Part shown: piece by piece, positions 59,146 through 64,000 of the stretch | Position numbering within the stretch: position 1 is the first letter of the stretch | Layout: each line of letters opens with the position of its first letter | Source of the DNA: Actinomycetota bacterium | Lineage (GTDB): Bacteria; Actinomycetota; Thermoleophilia; Solirubrobacterales; Solirubrobacteraceae | Direction of reading: 5' to 3' | DNA length: 64,000 nucleotides | Assembly: GCA_018268595.1 (NCBI GenBank) | Contig: JAFDWH010000009.1 | Span: 310,001 to 374,000, forward strand | Translations under genes and position numbers: made by a program | Notes under the pieces: generated by a model | Database searches by the model: none | What the model saw: the letters and a program-made list of their open reading frames with translations, nothing else | What the model was told of the DNA's origin: nothing

Positions 59146-59580
59146 CTAGGCTTGCCCGTCGGCCCTGTCTTCTCGAAACGTGCTCCGTTCGGGACGGCCG
59201 TAGACGCGCGCCACGCACCACGGCACGACCGCATACGCGGACGCAGGCGGATGCGACGCGCGGTAGGCGGTCGGCGACATGCCGAACGTGCGCGTGAAGC
59301 TGGTCGTGAAGGAGCCGACCGACTGCCAGCCGACCGACAGGCAGACGTCCGCGACGGAGCGGTCGGTCGTGCGCAGCAGCGCCGCCGCGCGCTCGAGCCG
59401 GCGCGTCAGCAGGTACGCGCGCGGCGACTCGCCGAAGGCGGCCTTGAACGCCCGGCTGAAGTGCGCGCGCGAGAGCCCGGCGGCGCGCGCCATGTCCTCG
59501 ACGCCGATCGGGTCGAAGTAGCGCGCGTCGGCGAGGTCCTTCGCTCTCAGCAGATGCCGGTCGGACGGGACGAAGGCCAT
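59146..59580 (-). CDS. AraC family regulator
   Basis: 144 aa. It consists almost only of the two-HTH AraC domain: LLRAKDLADARYFDPIGVEDMARAAGLSRAHFSRAFKAAFGESPRAYLLTRRLERAAALLRTTDRSVADVCLSVGWQS-type core in order. No separate effector domain is present. The ATG at 59580 (AFVPSDRHLLRAKDL) is preferred because further upstream the frame is Pro/Ala/Arg-rich. It lies 39 bp before the VOC gene and probably activates it. Confidence 0.8.
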   Translation of the reverse strand: MAFVPSDRHLLRAKDLADARYFDPIGVEDMARAAGLSRAHFSRAFKAAFGESPRAYLLTRRLERAAALLRTTDRSVADVCLSVGWQSVGSFTTSFTRTFGMSPTAYRASHPPASAYAVVPWCVARVYGRPERSTFREDRADGQA

Positions 59581-60077
59581 GCCGGCAAGCAGCATCGCAG
59601 GCGAGCGCCCGTCGCTCGCCGGCGCCGAAGGCACACGAGCGGTCCCGGCGGCTGCGTGGGGGAACGGGGTCGCCGGGACCGCTACGTGTGCGGATGGCCC
59701 GTCATTGCCTCGCCTGGATGGGGGATGGGGCGAGACGGCACGCACGGCGGACGATCATCAGATCGGCCGACCGCGAAGCCGACAGAGGCCATCGCGTGGC
59801 ATCGTGACTCAGCGCTCAGGATTTCGGTAGTCGGGTATTCGAACGTTCAAGTCGAGAGTATTGAGCGCTAGGGGTCGGCCACACGCGAGCCGTCGCGACG
59901 GCCAATAGTGAGCGCTAGGGGTCGCGCACGGGACCACCTCTAGGTTGCCTTCCTCAGCGTCTGTTCACTACTCTCGGCAAACAACAGCATTTCTTCCCGT
60001 GTGCGGGAGAAATCGGGGCCGGAGGAGAACGTCGCGATGATGGGGATTCGGGCAGCCGTGCACGCTGGACGCACGCG
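59581..60077. promoter_or_regulatory. 497-bp non-coding stretch with 16-bp direct repeats
   Basis: No gene is credible here. TGAGCGCTAGGGGTCG occurs at 59862-59877 and again at 59909-59924 (start-to-start 47 bp). GAACGTTC is palindromic near 59841. TTTCTTCCCG/CGGGAGAAA arms (about 59991-60012) could fold just before the ABC operon. The base composition is lower in GC than the genes around it. The direct repeats probably bind a regulator of the ABC operon at 60078 or of the AraC gene. Confidence 0.5.
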
Positions 60078-60830
60078 GTGAGTGACACGCCGGTGCTGGC
60101 GCTCGACGGCGTCGGCCAGCGACACCGTCTCGGGCGCCGGCAGATCGCCGTGCTCGACGCGATCGCGTTCGAGCTGTGGCCCGGCGAGATCGTCGCGATC
60201 CTCGGCCGCCGGCGCAGCGGCAAGACGACGCTGCTGCGCGTGGCGGCCGGCATCGAGGCGCCGGCAAGCGGCGCCGTGCGGCTCGACGGCGTGCCGCTCG
60301 GCGACCTGCGCGGCTCCGCGCGCACGCGCCGGCTGCGCGCGGTCGGCTACGTGCCGAAGGAGTGGCGCGTCGCGCGCGGCAAGCCGGTGCTCGACCACGT
60401 CGCGCTGCCGCTGCTCGCCGATGGGCGCCCGCTGCTGACCGCGCTGGCGAAGGCGCACGAGGCACTCGAACGCGTCGGCGCCGGCCACTGCGCCGGCATG
60501 CCGGCCGAGCAGCTCGACCCCGGAGAGGCCACGCGCGTCGCGCTCGCGCAGGCGCTCGTGCGCGAGCCCCGAGTGCTGCTCGCCGACGAGCCGGGCGTGA
60601 TGGCGGCGCCGGACGAGCGCGACGAGCTGCTGCGCCTGCTGCGCACGCTGACCGCGGACGATCCGCGGCTCGCGCTCGTCGTGACCGCCCGCGACGTCGC
60701 CGGAGTGGCCGGCGCGGGACGCGTCCTGACGCTCGACGAGGGCGTCCTGCGCGGCGCGAGCGAGCCGCCGAGCGCCGCCGTCCTGCCCTTCCCCGGCGGC
60801 CTCGCCGCCCAATCGGTGCCGGCGCGATGA
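60078..60830 (+). CDS. ABC transporter ATP-binding protein with degenerate motifs
   Basis: 250 aa, GTG start. Walker A GRRRSGKTT (43-51) and Walker B RVLLADEP (165-172) are intact. The signature motif normally LSGGQ reads LDPGE (146-150), the Q-loop lacks Gln (YVPKEW) and the switch His is replaced (VVTARD, 201-206). ATP binding is likely but hydrolysis in its half-site is doubtful. It overlaps the second ATPase gene by 4 bp, so the two may pair asymmetrically. Confidence 0.8.
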   Translation: MSDTPVLALDGVGQRHRLGRRQIAVLDAIAFELWPGEIVAILGRRRSGKTTLLRVAAGIEAPASGAVRLDGVPLGDLRGSARTRRLRAVGYVPKEWRVARGKPVLDHVALPLLADGRPLLTALAKAHEALERVGAGHCAGMPAEQLDPGEATRVALAQALVREPRVLLADEPGVMAAPDERDELLRLLRTLTADDPRLALVVTARDVAGVAGAGRVLTLDEGVLRGASEPPSAAVLPFPGGLAAQSVPAR

Positions 60831-61558
60831 GCACGCTCGAGCTGGATCGCATCGTCAAGCACTACGACAGCGGCGGCGAGCGCGTGCGCGCCGCCGACGG
60901 CGTGTCGCTGCTGATCGAGCCCGGCGAGGTCGTCGCGCTCTACGGGCCGAGCGGGTCGGGCAAGACGACGCTGCTGCTGCTCGCCGCCGGCCTGCTGACG
61001 CCCGACGCCGGCGACGTGCGCTTCGCCGGGCGCAGCATCGCGGGGCTCTCGCGCGATGAGGGCGCGCGCTACCGGCGCTCGCTCGGCTTTGTGTTCCAGA
61101 CGTTCCACCTGATGCCGTCGGTGCCGGCGATCGACAACGCGACGCTGAAGCTGCTCGCCGACGGGCTCTCCCCCGCGCGGGCGCGCAAGCAGGCGACGAC
61201 CTGGCTCGCGCGCCTCGGCCTCGCCGACCGGGCGCACCACCCGCCGGAGAAGCTGTCGATGGGCGAGCGCCAGCGCGTGGCGATCGCGCGCGCGCTCGCG
61301 AACGACCCGCAGCTGATCCTCGCCGACGAGCCGACCGGCAGCCTCGACAGCGTGCGCAGCCGCCAGACGCTCGCGCTGCTCGCGCGCCTGTGCCGCGAAC
61401 GCGGCGTCGGGATGCTGCTCGTGACGCACGACCCCGACGCGGCCCAGTTCGCCGACCGCGTCTTCGACCTGCGCGACGGCCGCCTGGCGGCGCGCACGGA
61501 CCACCCCGGCCTCACCGCCTCCGCGCTCGCGGCGCACGACGAAGTCGCACCCGCATGA
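60827..61558 (+). CDS. ABC transporter ATP-binding protein (LolD/MacB-like)
   Basis: 243 aa. Walker A GPSGSGKTT (40-48), Q-loop FVFQTFHLMP, signature LSMGERQRVAIARAL, Walker B LILADEPTGSLDS and switch His in LLVTHDPD are complete. This type partners FtsX-like permeases that extract or export molecules from the membrane outward. It is coupled by ATGA overlaps to the degenerate ATPase before it and the permease after it. Confidence 0.9.
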   Translation: MSTLELDRIVKHYDSGGERVRAADGVSLLIEPGEVVALYGPSGSGKTTLLLLAAGLLTPDAGDVRFAGRSIAGLSRDEGARYRRSLGFVFQTFHLMPSVPAIDNATLKLLADGLSPARARKQATTWLARLGLADRAHHPPEKLSMGERQRVAIARALANDPQLILADEPTGSLDSVRSRQTLALLARLCRERGVGMLLVTHDPDAAQFADRVFDLRDGRLAARTDHPGLTASALAAHDEVAPA

Positions 61559-63999
61559 GCCCCCGCACGCTCCTCTACCTGTACGGCTGGCGCCTGCGCG
61601 CGCACCCGTTCCAGGAGCTGCTCGCCGGCGCCGGCATCGCGATCGGCGTGGCGCTGCTGTTCGCGGTGCAGGTGGCGAACCACAGCATCACCGGGTCGGT
61701 CGAGCAGCTCCTGCACGCGATCACAGGCAACGCACAGCTCGAGCTGGCCGCGCGCGACGACCAGGGGCTGAACGCGCGGCTGCTGGACGCGGTTCGGCTG
61801 GTCCCCGGCGTCGTCACGGCGGCACCGACGCTCGAGCACCACGGCGTGATCGCCGGACCCGGCGGAAGCGAGGCGATCGAGCTGATCGGCGTCGACCCGA
61901 GCCTCGCCGCGCTGGACGGGCCCGCCACGCGCGAGTTCGGCTCCGGCCGTCTCAGCATCCCCGACCGCTCCGTCATCATCCCCGACCGCCTGGCACACGT
62001 GGCCGGCGTCGAGCCCGGCGACTTCGTGACGATCGACATGGCCGGTCGCGCGCATCGGGTGCGTGTGGCAGCGCTGCTCCATGCGAGCGACATCGGCCCG
62101 CTCACCGGAAGCTCGGTCGTGATCGCCCCGCTCGGCTTCGCGCAGCGGCTCCTCGGGATGCCGGGACGTCTGTCACGCGTCCTGATCCACGCTCGCACGG
62201 ACCGACTCGCGCGCGTTCGAGCGACGGTGACCGCGATGGCAGCCGGGCGCCTCGACGTCGGACCGGCCGACTCGACCGTCAGCCGGCTCGAGAGCGCATC
62301 TGCGCCGAACGACCAGTCGACGGCGCTGTTCTCCGGGATCAGCGCGATGATCGGCGTGCTGTTCGCGTTCAACGCGATGCTGCTGACGCTGCCCGACCGC
62401 CGCGCGTTCGTCGCGGAGCTGCGAATCCAGGGCTTCACGACCTGGCAGGTCGTCGGCCTGCTGGTCTTCGAGGCGCTGCTGCTCGGGACGATCGCGTCGC
62501 TCGGGGGGCTGCTGTTCGGCGACCTGCTCTCCGGCAGCGTCTTTCACGCCGTGCCGACCTACCTCGCCTTCACCTTCCCGATCGGCACCCAGCGGGTGGT
62601 CGCCTTCCACACGGTCGCGCTGGCGTTCGCCTCGGGCCTCGTCGCGTCGCTGATCGCCGCAAGCCGGGCGTTGATGGACGTGACGTCCCGCCGCGCGACC
62701 GACGACGTCTTCCAGGAGCGTGGCGAAACCGGCGAGCGCATCGACGCGTCGCTGCGGCGCAAGATGCTGATCGGCTCGCTCGCGATCGTGCTCGCCACGA
62801 CGGTGACCGTTTGGCTCGACGCGGGGATGACGATCGTCGGCGTGATGGCGCTCGGCGTGGCCGTGCTGCTGGCGATCCCGGCCGCGTTCGCGCGCGCGAT
62901 GCCGCTGGTCGACCGGCTTGCGCGGAGGCTGCGGCGCAATCTCCTGCTCGTCGCCGTGATGGGCGCCCGCTCGGCGATGACGCGCTCCGTCGCAGTCGCC
63001 GCGATCGCGGCGCTGGCGGTGTTCGGAAGCGTGGCGATCGACGGCGCTCGCGGCGACCTGGTGCGCGGCCTCGGAGCCGGCTTCGCCGAGCAGGCGCGGG
63101 CGGCGGACGTCTGGGTCACGACGGCGGGAAGAAGCCTGACGACCGACGCGTTCCCCTTGGACGCGTCCGCGCTGCGCCGCATCCGCGAGGCGCCGGAGGT
63201 GCGCTCGGTGCGGCTGTACCAAGGCGGCATGCTCGACATCTCGAACCCGGCTCGCCGCATCTGGGTGCTCGGCCGGCCGTCGAGCGACCCCGACATCGTT
63301 CCGCCGAGCCAGATCGTCAGCGGCGATCCGGCGCTCGTCGAGCGCCGCCTGCGGGCGGGCGGTTGGGCGGCGGCCTCGCGGACCATCGCGGACACGCAGG
63401 CCTCGCGGGTCGGCGGCAGATTCGAGCTGGCGACCCCGAGTGGCACGGCCCACCTCCGGCTCGCCGCGATCGTCACGAATCTCGGCTGGGGATCGGGCGC
63501 GGTCATCCTCAACACACGCGACTACCGGCGTTACTGGCAAACCGACGCAGTGGTCGCGATCGGAGTGGACCTGGCGCCCGGCGTCTCCGCGACCGCCGGA
63601 CGTCGCGCGGTCAGGCGGGCACTCGGACCGGGTCGCGGCTTCGACGTCGAGACAGCCCAGCAGTTCGAGGCGGAGTTCAACCGTCTGCTGCAGGACGGGC
63701 TGACGCGGCTGAGCCAGATCTCGCTGCTGCTGATGATCGCCGCCACGCTCGCGCTGTCGGCGGCGTTGAGCGCTGCGCTGTGGCAGCGACGCCCACGCCT
63801 TGCCGCGCAGAAGGTTCAGGGCTTCAAGGATTCGCAACTGCGCCGCACGCTGGTGCTCGAAGCCGTGCTGGTGCTGCTGCTCGGTTGCGTGGCCGGAGCG
63901 ATCGGCGGCGCAGGAGGCCACCTGCTCGGCAACCGCTGGCTCGAGCTGACGACCGGGTTTCCCGCGCCCTACTCGCTCCAAGTCACCGCCACGCTGACC
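61555..63999 (+). CDS. FtsX/MacB-type ABC permease (3' end outside window)
   Basis: At least 815 aa. It starts MSPRTLLYLYGWRLRAHPF, with a membrane helix at about 20-42 (AGIAIGVALLFAVQV). A large periplasmic domain (about 45-250) follows, then helices near 255-280, 297-325, 345-370, 403-450 (two) and 477-497. A second large soluble domain runs from about 500 to 715, with helices again at 720-742 and 762-788 before the window end. This duplicated FtsX layout (two periplasmic domains, 8-10 helices) is typical of large LolCE/MacB-like permeases in actinobacteria. The frame stays open throughout; the stop lies beyond 64000. Confidence 0.85.
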   Translation, partial: MSPRTLLYLYGWRLRAHPFQELLAGAGIAIGVALLFAVQVANHSITGSVEQLLHAITGNAQLELAARDDQGLNARLLDAVRLVPGVVTAAPTLEHHGVIAGPGGSEAIELIGVDPSLAALDGPATREFGSGRLSIPDRSVIIPDRLAHVAGVEPGDFVTIDMAGRAHRVRVAALLHASDIGPLTGSSVVIAPLGFAQRLLGMPGRLSRVLIHARTDRLARVRATVTAMAAGRLDVGPADSTVSRLESASAPNDQSTALFSGISAMIGVLFAFNAMLLTLPDRRAFVAELRIQGFTTWQVVGLLVFEALLLGTIASLGGLLFGDLLSGSVFHAVPTYLAFTFPIGTQRVVAFHTVALAFASGLVASLIAASRALMDVTSRRATDDVFQERGETGERIDASLRRKMLIGSLAIVLATTVTVWLDAGMTIVGVMALGVAVLLAIPAAFARAMPLVDRLARRLRRNLLLVAVMGARSAMTRSVAVAAIAALAVFGSVAIDGARGDLVRGLGAGFAEQARAADVWVTTAGRSLTTDAFPLDASALRRIREAPEVRSVRLYQGGMLDISNPARRIWVLGRPSSDPDIVPPSQIVSGDPALVERRLRAGGWAAASRTIADTQASRVGGRFELATPSGTAHLRLAAIVTNLGWGSGAVILNTRDYRRYWQTDAVVAIGVDLAPGVSATAGRRAVRRALGPGRGFDVETAQQFEAEFNRLLQDGLTRLSQISLLLMIAATLALSAALSAALWQRRPRLAAQKVQGFKDSQLRRTLVLEAVLVLLLGCVAGAIGGAGGHLLGNRWLELTTGFPAPYSLQVTATLT

Positions 64000-64000
64000 A

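Noticed and set aside
1-64000. tRNA, rRNA, CRISPR arrays, insertion sequences or a replication origin
   Set aside because: No cloverleaf, rRNA core sequence, regular spaced repeat, transposase gene or DnaA-box cluster was recognised by eye; a tRNA scan could still reveal a missed tRNA.

Overview
The window is about 75 % G+C with very dense genes. Arginine is mostly CGC/CGG, but AGA is unexpectedly frequent in some genes. Many genes start with GTG and many neighbours overlap by ATGA or GTGA. Together with the gene families (Excalibur protein, CmcI-type methyltransferase, MMPL transporter, actinobacterial leucine catabolism, DHA2 exporter, GGECSYWACMPSK-type flavoprotein), this points to a high-GC actinobacterium, plausibly a soil Solirubrobacterales/Conexibacter-like member of Thermoleophilia. 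The taxon is an inference. I recognise no rRNA, tRNA, CRISPR array, integrase or transposase.

Layout. 1-2.8 kb: end of a DUF58/BatA (MoxR-associated) pair, an Excalibur protein, a YciI protein and a vapBC module. 2.8-7.6 kb (minus): a translationally coupled operon of animal-type haem peroxidase, GMC flavin oxidoreductase and metallophosphoesterase. 7.8-11.4 kb: MFS exporter and GT4 glycosyltransferase. 11.5-13.6 kb: mazEF-like module, DUF6883-like/DUF4926-like pair, and an acylphosphatase fused to a degenerate LigD-type phosphoesterase domain. 13.6-17.9 kb: a glycan cassette (GT2-CgeB fusion, TPR-methyltransferase, CmcI-like methyltransferase). 17.9-19.3 kb: two back-to-back vapBC modules. 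19.3-31.4 kb: sulfatase, sixA-pyrE, AEC carrier, DUF234-type ATPase, secreted subtilase with PASTA domain, secreted protein, MMPL transporter.

31.4-40.4 kb is a branched-chain acyl-CoA (leucine-type) catabolic locus: acyl-CoA dehydrogenase, HMG-CoA lyase, biotin-dependent carboxylase alpha and beta, and enoyl-CoA hydratase. It is divergent from a TetR regulator coupled to acetoacetyl-CoA synthetase, and a perfect 13-bp inverted repeat lies between the two. 41.8-48.9 kb: moaA, a LysR regulator and an NAD-linked molybdenum formate dehydrogenase operon (NuoEF fusion, small Fe-S subunit, catalytic subunit, FdhD). 49-55.5 kb: a Phd/PIN module, a HypC-like protein without cysteine motif, and a GntR-pdhA-pdhB-pdhC-lpd operon. 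55.6-59.6 kb: XRE/nucleotidyltransferase module, BNR propeller with a MoaD-like partner, VOC protein with AraC regulator. 60-64 kb: two ABC ATPases (the first degenerate) and a large FtsX-type permease cut by the window end.

Recurring themes are toxin-antitoxin-like modules with AT-richer operators, and TANNNT boxes 6-7 nt before start codons, which suggest widespread leaderless transcription. The least described items are the peroxidase/GMC/phosphoesterase operon, the acylphosphatase-phosphoesterase fusion and the XRE/nucleotidyltransferase module.
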